From an uncultured Alphaproteobacteria bacterium (GTDB taxonomy: Bacteria > Pseudomonadota > Alphaproteobacteria > UBA8366 > JADFVY01), in the NCBI GenBank assembly GCA_947259105.1, contig CAMYKU010000002.1, positions 1 to 64,000 on the forward strand: DNA of 64,000 nt, in the 5' to 3' direction. Below the pieces are notes generated by a model. It had not been told where the DNA came from. It did no database searches and saw only the letters and a list, made by a program, of their open reading frames with translations. The position numbers and the translations under genes were made by a program. Of this stretch, positions 31,276 through 40,195 are shown piece by piece. The first letter of the stretch is position 1. Each line of letters starts with the position of its first letter.

Positions 31276-32367
31276 TCAGCCGCGGGCGGCTGCCTGAAGC
31301 GTCAGGAACGCGTTGATCACGACCTGCTTGCGGTCGAGATTGGCGCTGCTGGCCTGGGAAAACAGGCGGGCCACCTTTTCCCACACCTCGAGCCAGTTCG
31401 CAAGGTTGCTGCGGGCCCACAGCTCCGTCGCCGCAGCCCCCTCGCCCGCCACCACGTCGGACGCCATGGCGCCACGCGCCCGGCCGAGGATCATGCCTGC
31501 GAGCCAGCGGTCGATCAGCTGCCCCAGCATGTCGAACGACGCCTCCGCCCCGGCGCGGCCCACCTTGCCGCCGAGCGCATGCACCGCCCTGATATCGAGG
31601 CCGGCGCCCTGCGCCAGCAGGCCGACCAGTTCGCGGTACAGCTCAAGCCCGCCGGTATCGGCCAGCGCCAGCGCCTGCCCGATGCTGCCGTCGGAGAGCC
31701 GGGCGATGGCCGCCGCTTCGTCGGCCGACACGTCGGCAGCAAGGTTCGACAGCAACGCCGCCACGCTGTCCTCGCTCAAGGCCGACAGGTTGAGCAAGCG
31801 GCAGCGCGAACGGATTGTCGGCAGCAGCCGGCCCGGCCGGTGACTGACCAGCAGGAACAGGGTTTGCGTTGGCGGTTCTTCCAGCCCCTTGAGAAGCGCG
31901 TTCGCCGCGTTGCGGTTCATCTCGTCGGCAACGTCCACGATGGCGACGCGCCATGCCCCGGCCGCCGTGGTCAGCGCAAGGAAGGATGAGAGCCGCCGCA
32001 CGTCGTCGACGGTGATTTCGCCGCGCAGCTTTCCGGTCTTCGGATTCACGGAGCGCTCGACGGTCAGCAGGTCGGGATGGCCGCCGCTGGCGACCTGCCG
32101 CGAAACCGGGTGATCCTCGGGGACAGCGAGATCGTCAGAGATCGGCGCGTCGAACAGGCCCGCGCCGGCCTCGCCGCCACCGGACAGCACGAACCGGGCG
32201 ATGCGAAAGGCCAGCGTCGCCTTGCCGATTCCATGCGGTCCCGCGAGCAGCCAGGCATGGTGCATGCGCCTGGCATTCCAGGCATCGAGAAACACCCGCT
32301 CGGCCGCATCGTGGCCGAGCAAGGCCATGGTCTGGCGCGGTGTCGGCCGTTCTTCGCTACCGGTCAT
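31276..32367 (-). CDS. holB: DNA polymerase III delta-prime subunit
   Basis: Clamp-loader subunit of the replicative polymerase, 363 residues. A Walker-A-like motif is GPHGIGKAT near residue 43. It is followed by the sensor region DEMNRNAANALLKGLEEPP (about 147-165), the typical N-A-A-N-A-LLK..EEP signature of delta-prime/DnaX, and SHRPGRLLPTIRSRC. The zinc-binding Cys cluster of some relatives is not seen. It overlaps tmk by 4 bases (ATGA), so the two are coupled. Confidence 0.93.
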   Translation of the reverse strand: MTGSEERPTPRQTMALLGHDAAERVFLDAWNARRMHHAWLLAGPHGIGKATLAFRIARFVLSGGGEAGAGLFDAPISDDLAVPEDHPVSRQVASGGHPDLLTVERSVNPKTGKLRGEITVDDVRRLSSFLALTTAAGAWRVAIVDVADEMNRNAANALLKGLEEPPTQTLFLLVSHRPGRLLPTIRSRCRLLNLSALSEDSVAALLSNLAADVSADEAAAIARLSDGSIGQALALADTGGLELYRELVGLLAQGAGLDIRAVHALGGKVGRAGAEASFDMLGQLIDRWLAGMILGRARGAMASDVVAGEGAAATELWARSNLANWLEVWEKVARLFSQASSANLDRKQVVINAFLTLQAAARG

Positions 32368-33014
32368 GACGCCGATGATACCACCAGTCGCTCGCCGACG
32401 GCTGCAACGATCCCGGCGTGCACCGCATCCTCGTCCTGTGCGGCGTCGATGACCACGCAGCGCTCGGGCTCGCTGCGGGCAATCTCAAGGAATCCCTGGC
32501 GCAGCCGCTCGTGAAAGTCCCGGTCCATGCGTTCGTAGCGGTCCTCCCCGGCGGCGCGTCCCGCCGCGCGTGCGAGTCCCTGCTCCACCGGCAGGTCGAG
32601 GATCAGGGTCAGATCGGGCTTCAGCGCGCCGACGCAGATCCGGTAGAGTTCGGCGAGTGCCGCACGGTCGACGCCGTGTCCGTAGCCCTGGTAGGCCATG
32701 GTCGAATCGGCGAAGCGATCGGACAGCACCCAGGCGCCGCGCGCCAGCGCCGGCAGTATTGTGGTGACCAGGTGGTCGCGCCGGGCCGCGAAATGCAGCA
32801 GCGCCTCGCTGAGCGGGTCCCAGCGCCGTACGTCGCCGTCGACCAGCAGACCGCGAATCTGCTCCGCACCGGCCGAGCCGCCGGGCTCTCTGGTCAGGAC
32901 GACCTCGCCGACGGCGGTTTGGAGCCAGTCGGCAAGGCGGCGGGCCTGGGTGGACTTGCCACCCCCCTCCCCGCCTTCCAGCGTAATGAACCGTCCCCGA
33001 TGCCCGTCCTTCAT
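32364..33014 (-). CDS. tmk: Thymidylate kinase
   Basis: Phosphorylates dTMP to dTDP for DNA synthesis. It has 216 residues. The P-loop EGGEGGGKSTQ is at about 10-20, TREPGG near 41, and DRFADSTMAYQG near 96. The ATG at 33014 is preferred to a TTG two codons upstream. It lies 13 bases after dacC and overlaps holB. Confidence 0.96.
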   Translation of the reverse strand: MKDGHRGRFITLEGGEGGGKSTQARRLADWLQTAVGEVVLTREPGGSAGAEQIRGLLVDGDVRRWDPLSEALLHFAARRDHLVTTILPALARGAWVLSDRFADSTMAYQGYGHGVDRAALAELYRICVGALKPDLTLILDLPVEQGLARAAGRAAGEDRYERMDRDFHERLRQGFLEIARSEPERCVVIDAAQDEDAVHAGIVAAVGERLVVSSAS

Positions 33015-33027
33015 GGCCAATCCGGTG

Positions 33028-34173
33028 CTATTCGCCCAGGCCCCAGATCAGCTGGCCGACCGCGGTCCCGAGCCGCCCGAAGAAGCTCCGCTCCCCGACC
33101 GCCGCACCGGCGAACAGGGGCACCGAGACATCGCCCATTCCGGGCGCCGAGACGACGAGCTTCGCGATCTCGTCGCCCTTCGCAAACGGCGCCGGGACGG
33201 CCTCCTGGTGGACCACCCGGACCGCCATCCGCTTGCGCGACTTGCGCGGGACGGCGACTACGAGGCCGTCCTTGACGAAGACCGGTACGGTGTCCTGCCG
33301 GCCCAGCCACACGGGAACCTCCGTCACGGTCTCGCCCGACTCGAACAGGGCATACTGGCCCCATTCCCGGAAAGCCCACTCCATCAACCGTTCGGTCTGC
33401 GCGCTGCGTTCCTTCATCGAACCCATCCCGTGGGCGACAACAACCACGCGCCGCCCGTCCCGCAGGGCCGCCGCGGCCATGCCGTAACCGGACTCCTCGG
33501 TATGGCCGGTCTTCAGGCCGTCGGCGCCGATATTCTTGTAGAGCAGCGGGTTCCGGTTGCCCTGCTTGATCTTGCTGAAGGTGAAGTTCTTTTCCGCGTA
33601 GTAATGATAATAGTCCGGGAAATTCCGGATCGTCGCCATGGCAAGCGTGGCGAGATCGCGCACGGTCGTATAGTGGTCCGGGTCCGGCCAGCCGCTGGAA
33701 TTCCGGAAACTGGTGTCGGTCATCCCCAGAGCGATCGCCTTTTCCGTCATCTCGACGGCGAAGGCGTCTTCGGTACCGCCAAGCGCCTCGGCAACGACGA
33801 TAGACGCGTCGTTGCCCGATTGCACGATGATGCCGCGGATCAGGTCCTCGACGTTTACCCGCTTGCCGACCTCGACATACATTTTCGAGCCGCCCATGCG
33901 CCACGCCTTCTCGCTTACCGGCAGCGTATCCTCGAGCGAAAGCCGTCCATCCTGCAGCCGCTCGAACAGCAGATAGACCGTCATCATCTTGGTCATGGAC
34001 GCCGGGCCGACCCGTTCGTCCGCGTCTTTTGCGAACAGCACGTTGCCGGTATCGTAGTCGATGACAATCGCCTGTTTCGCGGTGGTTTCGATGGCGCCGG
34101 CCGGCGCAACGAACAGGAACCCGACTGCCGTGGAAAGCGTGAGGATTTGGAACAGACGTCGTGTGTGGATCAT
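33028..34173 (-). CDS. dacC: D-alanyl-D-alanine carboxypeptidase
   Basis: Low-molecular-weight penicillin-binding protein trimming peptidoglycan pentapeptides, 381 residues. A signal peptide (about 1-27, cleavage near APAGA-IET) exports it. The serine-protease-like motifs are SMTK (Ser59-Lys62), SGN (119-121) and KTGHT near 223. A C-terminal beta domain (about 270-360) and an amphipathic tail for membrane attachment follow. Part of the rlpA-dacC-tmk-holB-metG operon. Confidence 0.95.
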   Translation of the reverse strand: MIHTRRLFQILTLSTAVGFLFVAPAGAIETTAKQAIVIDYDTGNVLFAKDADERVGPASMTKMMTVYLLFERLQDGRLSLEDTLPVSEKAWRMGGSKMYVEVGKRVNVEDLIRGIIVQSGNDASIVVAEALGGTEDAFAVEMTEKAIALGMTDTSFRNSSGWPDPDHYTTVRDLATLAMATIRNFPDYYHYYAEKNFTFSKIKQGNRNPLLYKNIGADGLKTGHTEESGYGMAAAALRDGRRVVVVAHGMGSMKERSAQTERLMEWAFREWGQYALFESGETVTEVPVWLGRQDTVPVFVKDGLVVAVPRKSRKRMAVRVVHQEAVPAPFAKGDEIAKLVVSAPGMGDVSVPLFAGAAVGERSFFGRLGTAVGQLIWGLGE

Positions 34174-34208
34174 TTTCTGGCCGATTCTTCCGTTGCTGGT
34201 ATGCCGTA

Positions 34209-35234
34209 TCAGTCGATGACGATCTGGGCGTCGAGATACCCCGCCGCGACCAGCCGATCAAGGGTCTGGTCGGCGGCGTCGATCGATCTCAGCGGTCCGA
34301 CGCGCACCCGGAACATCGGCTGGTTGGTGATATAGACCTGGTGGACCCGCACGGGATATCCCAGCACGCCGAGCCGCGCGCGCAGCCGGTTGGCGTTGTC
34401 GTACTGCGAAAACGCGCCGGCCTGGATGAAGATCGACGGTGTCTCTCCGATTGACACCAGATCGACTGACTCGCCGGGTTCCGGCACTGGCCGCTCGCCG
34501 CGAGCCGAGGTGCCGGACGTATTCACGCCGGTGTCGATGTTGGTCATGCCGTCGTAGGGCGGCGGAGTCTCCGGCTGCCCCGACGCCGCAGAGGCGACGC
34601 GGACCGGCCGGCCCGCCGCGGTGTCTTGGGCCTTGGCGCCTGCGGGGTTGCCCTCCGGGTCGAGGTTTTCCACGGTTACTTCGATGCTTGGCGCGGCTTT
34701 CGGCGGCGTCGGGCCGAATTCCGGATGGTCCGCGGCACCCAGCGCCAGCGCCGCCTGGCGGCTGGAATCCACGATCAGCTGGACTTCCACCATTGTTGTG
34801 CCCTGTTCTGCAAATCCCAGGAGTTCCGCCGCTTTCTGCGAGAGATCTATGATCCGGCCGCGAACGAAGGGGCCGCGATCGTTGACCCTGACGACCAGGC
34901 TGCGCCCGTTCTCGAGGTTGGTGACGCGAACGACACTGGGCAGCGGCAGCGTCTTGTGTGCGGCGCTGACCTTGCGCATGTCGAAGGTCTCGCCGTTCGC
35001 GGTCGGTCTGCCGTGGAAATTCGGGCCGTACCAGGATGCCAGGCCCTTCTCGTGATATCCGTAGTCGACCCTGGGATAATACCACTGGCCGGCGACCCGG
35101 TAGGGCTTGCCGACCTTGTAGTCGCCGGGCCCCTTGGACGTAGACGAATCGGTACACGCCGAAAGCAGCGATGCGGCTGCAACGAAACACAGCAGCCGCA
35201 GTATCGCGCCTGATAGTGTCTGCCCTCGCGTCAT
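34209..35234 (-). CDS. rlpA: Septal ring lytic transglycosylase RlpA, SPOR-domain lipoprotein
   Basis: Lipoprotein of 341 residues. The lipobox SLLSAC places the lipid-bearing cysteine at Cys27. A double-psi beta-barrel domain (about 62-150) contains GLASWYGPNFHGRPTANGE and VRVNDRGPFVRGRIIDLS, the region holding the catalytic Asp of RlpA transglycosylases. A low-complexity linker follows. A SPOR domain (about 263-340) targets peptidoglycan at the septum. It overlaps mltB by 4 bases (ATGA) and precedes dacC. Confidence 0.94.
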   Translation of the reverse strand: MTRGQTLSGAILRLLCFVAAASLLSACTDSSTSKGPGDYKVGKPYRVAGQWYYPRVDYGYHEKGLASWYGPNFHGRPTANGETFDMRKVSAAHKTLPLPSVVRVTNLENGRSLVVRVNDRGPFVRGRIIDLSQKAAELLGFAEQGTTMVEVQLIVDSSRQAALALGAADHPEFGPTPPKAAPSIEVTVENLDPEGNPAGAKAQDTAAGRPVRVASAASGQPETPPPYDGMTNIDTGVNTSGTSARGERPVPEPGESVDLVSIGETPSIFIQAGAFSQYDNANRLRARLGVLGYPVRVHQVYITNQPMFRVRVGPLRSIDAADQTLDRLVAAGYLDAQIVID

Positions 35235-36268
35235 CTCGCGACTATCACCGTGTTCTTGCCGGCGATCCTGTCGGCCAGGTATCCCACTGTCAGGGCGAAA
35301 TAGTCCGACCTGTTCCAGCGCAGGATGACCCGGAAGTTATCATAGACCAGGAAGACCGGGCCATCCGGTCCGTCCGGCATGATCAGCGAGGCATCGATCG
35401 CCGCCTTCGGAAGATCCCGGCCGTCGGTCCGGCGGATTCCAAGCGCCTGCCACTCGGCCAGCGCCTTTCGCTTGTCCAGTCCCTCGACGCCGAGATCGAA
35501 AACCTCGGGAAGCCGCACCGGCCGGCCCCAGGTCCAGCCGCGCTCCCAACCGTTGCCGGCCAGCAGGTTCGCGGCAGAGGCAAAGATATCGGCCCGCGTC
35601 TTCCATATGTCCTTGCGCCCGTCGCCGTCGCGGTCGACCGCGAAATTGAGGAAACTCGACGGCATGAACTGGCATTGCCCCATCGCCCCGGCCCACGAAC
35701 CGACCATGTCGGCCGATTTGATGTGGCCCTGGTCCAGTATCGTCAGCGCATTGAAAAGCTCCTTGCGGAAGAACGTGCTGCGGCGTCCGTCATGCGCCAG
35801 TGTCGCCAGCGCGGGAATGACCTTGAATCCGCCGGTGAGCCGCCCGAAATCGGTCTCGATCGCCCACAGCGCAACGATCATATGCGGCGGCACGCCGTAG
35901 GTCTGCGAGATCGCATTCAGCAGCGTCCTGTTCTGCGCCAGTTTCTTGCGACCGGTGGCGATGCGGTGGTCCGGCGCGACACGGGTGATGTACTGCTGGA
36001 AGGTCAGGGTGAACTCGGGCTGGTTACGGTCCAGCTCGACCACGCGGGGTATCGGCTCTATGCCGTCGAGCGCGTCCCCCAGGATGGCCGCGGATATGCC
36101 ACGCTGCAGGGCCTCGGCCTTCAGTTCCGCGAGCCAGTCCGCGAAGGGCTGCACCGGCGCCGCCGGAGGGTCCGTTGCCGGTGTCTGGGCGTGCGCCGGC
36201 GGGGCGCCGGCCGCCGCCAGAAACAGCATCGTCAGCAGTGCTGCCGTTCTCAGGTAGGAGGGAGGCAT
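35231..36268 (-). CDS. mltB: Lytic murein transglycosylase, MltB family
   Basis: Periplasmic glycan-strand cleaving enzyme, 345 residues. A signal peptide (about 1-27) ends at PAHA. The catalytic glutamate is Glu138 in ALWAIETDFG. The helical SLT_2 domain runs through about 330, with GAMGQCQFMPSSF typical of the family. There is no separate C-terminal peptidoglycan-binding domain. The ATG at 36268 gives a proper signal peptide; an upstream extension to 36346 is open but would bury it. First gene of the long minus-strand operon. Confidence 0.93.
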   Translation of the reverse strand: MPPSYLRTAALLTMLFLAAAGAPPAHAQTPATDPPAAPVQPFADWLAELKAEALQRGISAAILGDALDGIEPIPRVVELDRNQPEFTLTFQQYITRVAPDHRIATGRKKLAQNRTLLNAISQTYGVPPHMIVALWAIETDFGRLTGGFKVIPALATLAHDGRRSTFFRKELFNALTILDQGHIKSADMVGSWAGAMGQCQFMPSSFLNFAVDRDGDGRKDIWKTRADIFASAANLLAGNGWERGWTWGRPVRLPEVFDLGVEGLDKRKALAEWQALGIRRTDGRDLPKAAIDASLIMPDGPDGPVFLVYDNFRVILRWNRSDYFALTVGYLADRIAGKNTVIVAR

Positions 36269-36420
36269 CTCTCGCCTTGAATTTTCAGCCAAAACTATAC
36301 CATACCTTGTGCCATACAGCCGCTTTGCAGGCAATATGTTCCGCAATCGCCGGCGCCTTGCGGTTGTTCCGGGTAGCAGGCAACTGTGGTCCGACTATGG
36401 CAGTATCGGCGGCAAGGCGG

Positions 36421-36449
36421 TGGACGCCTTCGCCTGGGCGCATTAGATA
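36421..36449 (+). promoter_or_regulatory. Candidate promoter for tRNA-Ser
   Basis: TGGACG (36421-36426) and TAGATA (36444-36449) are 17 bases apart. The stretch that follows, TGGGCCC, is GC-rich, as is common at growth-controlled stable-RNA promoters. Confidence 0.35.
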
Positions 36450-36463
36450 TGGGCCCTGTCGGG

Positions 36464-36553
36464 GGATGGGTGGCCGAGCGGTTTAAGGCACCGGTCTTGA
36501 AAACCGGCAGGGGTTTACGCCTCTCGTGGGTTCGAATCCCACCCCATCCGCCA
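36464..36553 (+). tRNA. tRNA-Ser (anticodon UGA)
   Basis: The 7-bp acceptor stem GGATGGG/CCCATCC closes a 90-base cloverleaf with a long variable arm, as expected of class II serine tRNAs. The anticodon stem CCGGT/ACCGG holds the loop CTTGAAA, giving anticodon TGA at 36498-36500. The T arm is GTGGG-TTCGAAT-CCCAC, and the CCA end is encoded. Confidence 0.97.
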
Positions 36554-36587
36554 ACATGCCGCCGCGAGGGGACGACGCGCCGACGCC

Positions 36588-37988
36588 ATGGACGACGACA
36601 CCACAAAGACCTCACGCAGCGCGCCTGCGCAGGCCGAAGGTGACGTCAACACTTCGCCCCGCCGCCAGGAATGGGCGGGCCGCAACATCGACGCGGACAG
36701 CCAGGCCGTGCTCGACGAGGATGCCAGGTATTTCCTGCACCAGTCGGTTTCCACCCCCTGTCTTGCAGTGGCGGCGCGTGCCGAAGGCATCTGGATCGAG
36801 GACCTCCAGGGCCGACGCTACATGGATTTTCACGGCAACAACGTCCACCACATCGGCTACGGCCACCCGCGCCTGAAGGATGCGGTCAAGCGGCAGATCG
36901 ACGGCCTGCCCTTCGCGCCGCGGCGGTTCACCTGCGAGCCGGCTGTGGCGCTCGCCCGGAAGCTGGCGGCGATCGCCCCGGGACCGCTCGAGAAGGTACT
37001 GTTCGCCACCGGCGGCTCGGATGCGATCGAGATCGCCCTGAAGATCGCCCGCGCCGCGACCGGCCGGTTCAAGACCCTGTCCTTCTGGGATTCCTTCCAC
37101 GGCGCGGGTTTCGGCGCGGCAAGCGTCGGCGGCGAGCAGATGTTCCGCTCCGGCCCCATCGGGCCGCTGCTGCCCGGAAGCGAGCATGTGCCGCCCTTCG
37201 GCTGTTACCGCAACCCGTTCGGCTATTCGCACGACAGCCGCGAGCCCCATACCGCGGAATGCGGCAGGATCTGCGCCGAACTGGTGCGGTATACGCTCGA
37301 AAAGGAAGGCGATATCGCGGCGGTCGTCGCCGAGCCCAGCCGGGCCGTGCCCTACTTCCCGCCGCCCGGTTTCTGGGCGCGGATCCGCAAGGCCTGCGAC
37401 GACCACGGCGCGCTGCTGATCTTCGACGAGATTCCGACCGGCCTCGGCAAGACCGGCCGCATGTTCGCCTGCGAGCATGACGGCGTCATTCCCGACATCC
37501 TGGTGCTGGGCAAGGCGCTCGGCGGCGGGATGTTGCCGATCGCGGCGACGATCTGCCGCCCCGATCTGGACGTCGGGGGAAACTGGGCGTTCGGCCACTA
37601 TACCCATGAAAAGAACCCGGTGACGGCGCGCGCGGCGCTGACCACGATCGAGATCATCGAGGACGAAGGGCTGGTGGAGAACGCGGCCCGCATGGGCGAC
37701 CGCGCGATGGCGCGGATGACCGACATGATGGACCGCATGCCGGTCATCGGCGACGTGCGCGGCCGGGGCCTTCTGATGGGACTCGAACTCGTCGAGAACC
37801 GCGACAGCCGCGCGCCGGCCGGCGGCCTGGCGGAGGATATGCTCTACCGGGCGCTCGATCGAGGGCTCAGCTTCAAGATCACCATGGGCAACGTCCTGAC
37901 GCTGACCCCACCGCTGACCGTAACCGCGGACGATATCGACCGGGCATTCGACATCCTCGAGGACTGCCTTGCGGCAGCCCGGCCCTGA
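36588..37988 (+). CDS. Class III aminotransferase-family PLP enzyme, PbfA-like
   Basis: A 466-residue fold-type I PLP enzyme. DFHGNNVHHIGYGHP, FATGGSDAIEIALK and the PLP lysine Lys309 in LGKALGGG are clear. The pattern FLHQS.STPCL near 50-60 and ERGLSFK.TMGNVLTLTPPLT at the end match what I recall of PbfA, the (R)-1-hydroxy-2-aminoethylphosphonate ammonia-lyase. It removes ammonia from that aminophosphonate and feeds the phosphonoacetaldehyde route. No phnW, phnX, phnY or phnA gene is in the window, so the phosphonate role rests on this recollection of the family only. Other class III transaminases remain possible. It lies 34 bases after tRNA-Ser. Confidence 0.75.
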   Translation: MDDDTTKTSRSAPAQAEGDVNTSPRRQEWAGRNIDADSQAVLDEDARYFLHQSVSTPCLAVAARAEGIWIEDLQGRRYMDFHGNNVHHIGYGHPRLKDAVKRQIDGLPFAPRRFTCEPAVALARKLAAIAPGPLEKVLFATGGSDAIEIALKIARAATGRFKTLSFWDSFHGAGFGAASVGGEQMFRSGPIGPLLPGSEHVPPFGCYRNPFGYSHDSREPHTAECGRICAELVRYTLEKEGDIAAVVAEPSRAVPYFPPPGFWARIRKACDDHGALLIFDEIPTGLGKTGRMFACEHDGVIPDILVLGKALGGGMLPIAATICRPDLDVGGNWAFGHYTHEKNPVTARAALTTIEIIEDEGLVENAARMGDRAMARMTDMMDRMPVIGDVRGRGLLMGLELVENRDSRAPAGGLAEDMLYRALDRGLSFKITMGNVLTLTPPLTVTADDIDRAFDILEDCLAAARP

Positions 37989-38005
37989 TCTCCCGCAGCA
38001 ACGGC

Positions 38006-38021
38006 GCCGCCACGCGGCGGC
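38006..38021. other. Short GC hairpin between convergent genes
   Basis: GCCGCC (38006-38011) and GGCGGC (38016-38021) pair across ACGC between the PLP enzyme stop and the hpf stop. No T run follows, so it is at best a weak terminator. Confidence 0.35.
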
Positions 38022-38030
38022 ATGGCCGGA

Positions 38031-38594
38031 TCAGGGTTCGACGACGTGCTGCTTGCCGACGACGTGAACCGTCGTCGCCTGCAGGCCCTTCTCGCCTTCG
38101 GTTGCGGCAAACCTGACTTCCGCGCCTTCCTCCAGATGGTCGAATTGTCCCTCGACGACGCTGTTGCGGTGAAAGTAGATCTCGCCCTGCTCGGGTGTCC
38201 CGATGAATCCGTGATCCGGGAACAGGCGCAGGACGACCCCGTGCGGCGGCACGTCATGGCTCTTCACCTGGCCCCGCGATTCGCGGGCATGGTCCTCCAG
38301 TTGCCGGCGCACGGCGTTGAACGCATCGCGCACGGCCACATAGACGTCCTCGTGCGAACGGTTGAATCGTTTGCCGGTGTTGACGACCAGTTCGCCGCCC
38401 GGAACCGTCACGTCGACGGAGACCAGATAGAGCCTTCCCTTCTGGTGCCGCTTGTGGGGCGCCTCGACGACCACGCGGCAGGAGGTTATCCGGTCATGGA
38501 AGGTTTCGAGTTTGCCGACCTTTTCGCGAATACGGGCCTCCACGGCAGGCGAGGTCTCCATACCGCGGAACGTGATCTGAACCGGAACTTGCAC
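38031..38594 (-). CDS. HPF/RaiA ribosome-binding protein with C-terminal cold-shock domain
   Basis: A 187-residue two-domain protein. Residues 1-100 form an S30AE-type ribosome hibernation domain (ITFRGMETSPAVEARIREKVGKLE, then HEDVYVAVRDAFNAVRRQLED). About 115-185 is a cold-shock OB fold with RNP-like strands DHGFIGT and EIYFHRNSV. This fusion occurs in alphaproteobacteria in place of the usual long-HPF C-terminal domain. It probably binds the ribosome in slow growth and may touch RNA. It is divergent from the PleD-like gene, with a 183-base gap holding an inverted repeat. Confidence 0.85.
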   Translation of the reverse strand: MQVPVQITFRGMETSPAVEARIREKVGKLETFHDRITSCRVVVEAPHKRHQKGRLYLVSVDVTVPGGELVVNTGKRFNRSHEDVYVAVRDAFNAVRRQLEDHARESRGQVKSHDVPPHGVVLRLFPDHGFIGTPEQGEIYFHRNSVVEGQFDHLEEGAEVRFAATEGEKGLQATTVHVVGKQHVVEP

Positions 38595-38610
38595 GGCTTC
38601 CCCATGGTGT

Positions 38611-38642
38611 GGACAGTTTGTTGTTCTTGAACCGAATTGTCC
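38611..38642. promoter_or_regulatory. Inverted repeat upstream of the HPF-CSD gene
   Basis: GGACAGTT (38611-38618) and AATTGTCC (38635-38642) are inverted arms with one mismatch and a 16-base spacer. It lies just upstream of the HPF-CSD start and could be a regulator site or leader hairpin. Confidence 0.3.
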
Positions 38643-38777
38643 CGCCGCAGGGTGCGCCGCGTCGTTGATCTAGCGCAATTCGCCGGGCGTCCCGTGCGGC
38701 GGCAAAGATTCTTGTGGACGCCCGGTTGCCGGAATTGGTCTATTGGGCGCGGAAGAAAACGCCATCCGGGGGCCAAG

Positions 38778-40118
38778 ATGGGAATCGGAGCCTACATACT
38801 GATCGCCGGCACCTCCGCCGTGGAAGACCGGTCCAAGATGCTGGAAAGAGCCGGTTATCGTTGTACCATCATGCCGGCTGGCTCCGGCCTCGCGAAGGCC
38901 ATCGCCGCTGAAAATCCGAATGTCGCTTTCGTCGGCACCGCCGACCAGAGTGGGCTCGACGTCATCCGCGCCCTGAAGGGCAACCCGAAGTCGCGCCATA
39001 TTCCTGTGGTCGCGGTCGATGTCGGTCCCGGGCCGGATGCGCTGCGCGCCTGTTGCGATGCCGGCGCCGACGACGTTTTCGAGTCCGACGCGGAGGAAAC
39101 CGAGATACTGGCCCGGCTGGTGAGCCTGGTACGGCTCAGCGGCATGGAGGCAGAAATGCACCGCCGGGCGGCGACGGCGGGCGATTTCGGTGTCTCCGTC
39201 AATACCGAGGTCGGGGTGTCCCCGCCCGATGAGGGGTTCCGCCTGCTCGTGGTGGGCGTCGGACAGGACGAGTTCGAGGCGATGTGTCCGATGCTCTCGA
39301 AAACCGGTATTTCTTACGTTGCGGAAGCCGATCCTTATCGCGCCCGTTCGCGTCTCAAGGACGAGCATGATGAAGAATTCGCGGGTGCTCTGGTCTATGT
39401 GAAGCCCGGCGAGGACAGCGAAAGATGTGCATTTTTCTGCCGTTCGGTGCGCAACGACAGGCGGCTGTTCGATCTGCCTCTCTTCGTCGTCGCCGAGGAA
39501 GGGGCGTTTCGCGACGCGGACGACGCCTATGCCCAGGGCGCCAGCGTCGTCGCCCGTATGCCGATCGACTGCGACTTCGTCGATGTCCATCTGAGGATGC
39601 TGCACCGGGGCCGGGCGCTGCGCCGCGCGCTCGGCAAGCGAATCGGCCGCGCACTGGATGCGAAATCCGCGGACAGCCTGGGCAGCGTCTATTCGTCGGA
39701 GTTCATCCAGGCCCATCTGCAGCGGCTCGACAGGGATGCTACCGCATTGGGCAGACAGTCGGCCGCCATACTGTTCTTCGTGCCCACGATCGGCGAGGTC
39801 GCGGCGTTATATGGCGATGACGGCGCGGCGCGGCTGCGCCAGCAGATGGCCGACTGGCTGTCGGGCCTGGTCAGGGTGGAGGACATCGTGGCACGGACCG
39901 GCTCCGACGAGTTTCTCATGCTGTTGCCGGAAACCTCTCAAAACGATGCGGATCGGGTACGCAAGCGGGTGATCGGCGTGCTGCATCAATCCGAGTTCCG
40001 CCTCACCGACAACGTGCCCGTGGGTGTGGAGGTCTATATCCAGTCGGCCCTCGCGATCCTGGAGCCCGGCGACACGCTGGACAGGCTTGTCGAGCGCGCG
40101 AGCGCCGCGCTTGCATAG
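38778..40118 (+). CDS. PleD-like protein with degenerate receiver domains and GSDEF domain
   Basis: A 446-residue protein with the layout of the diguanylate cyclase PleD: two receiver-like folds (about 1-125 and 150-290) and a GGDEF-type domain (about 325-446). The first receiver lacks its phosphoacceptor (AFVGTAD where ILLDV is expected, residue 53 Gly), and the conserved Lys is absent. The second is also degenerate. The cyclase signature reads RTGSDEF (373-379), one change from GGDEF, and the inhibitory-site motif RVED (366-369) is present five residues upstream. It may be a weak cyclase or a c-di-GMP sensor. The ATG at 38778 gives the clean receiver start; the frame is open upstream but has no domain there. 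Confidence 0.75.
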   Translation: MGIGAYILIAGTSAVEDRSKMLERAGYRCTIMPAGSGLAKAIAAENPNVAFVGTADQSGLDVIRALKGNPKSRHIPVVAVDVGPGPDALRACCDAGADDVFESDAEETEILARLVSLVRLSGMEAEMHRRAATAGDFGVSVNTEVGVSPPDEGFRLLVVGVGQDEFEAMCPMLSKTGISYVAEADPYRARSRLKDEHDEEFAGALVYVKPGEDSERCAFFCRSVRNDRRLFDLPLFVVAEEGAFRDADDAYAQGASVVARMPIDCDFVDVHLRMLHRGRALRRALGKRIGRALDAKSADSLGSVYSSEFIQAHLQRLDRDATALGRQSAAILFFVPTIGEVAALYGDDGAARLRQQMADWLSGLVRVEDIVARTGSDEFLMLLPETSQNDADRVRKRVIGVLHQSEFRLTDNVPVGVEVYIQSALAILEPGDTLDRLVERASAALA

Positions 40119-40195
40119 CCGCCGATGCCAGCCACTCACCTCAACGTGAAGGACGGGATTCGCCGGGCTCCGTCGAAGCATGTTAGAACGGCGCC

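Noticed and set aside
36464-38594. Genomic island at the tRNA-Ser gene
   Set aside because: No integrase, no repeated tRNA 3' end, and composition is uniform; the PLP-enzyme gene is simply adjacent.
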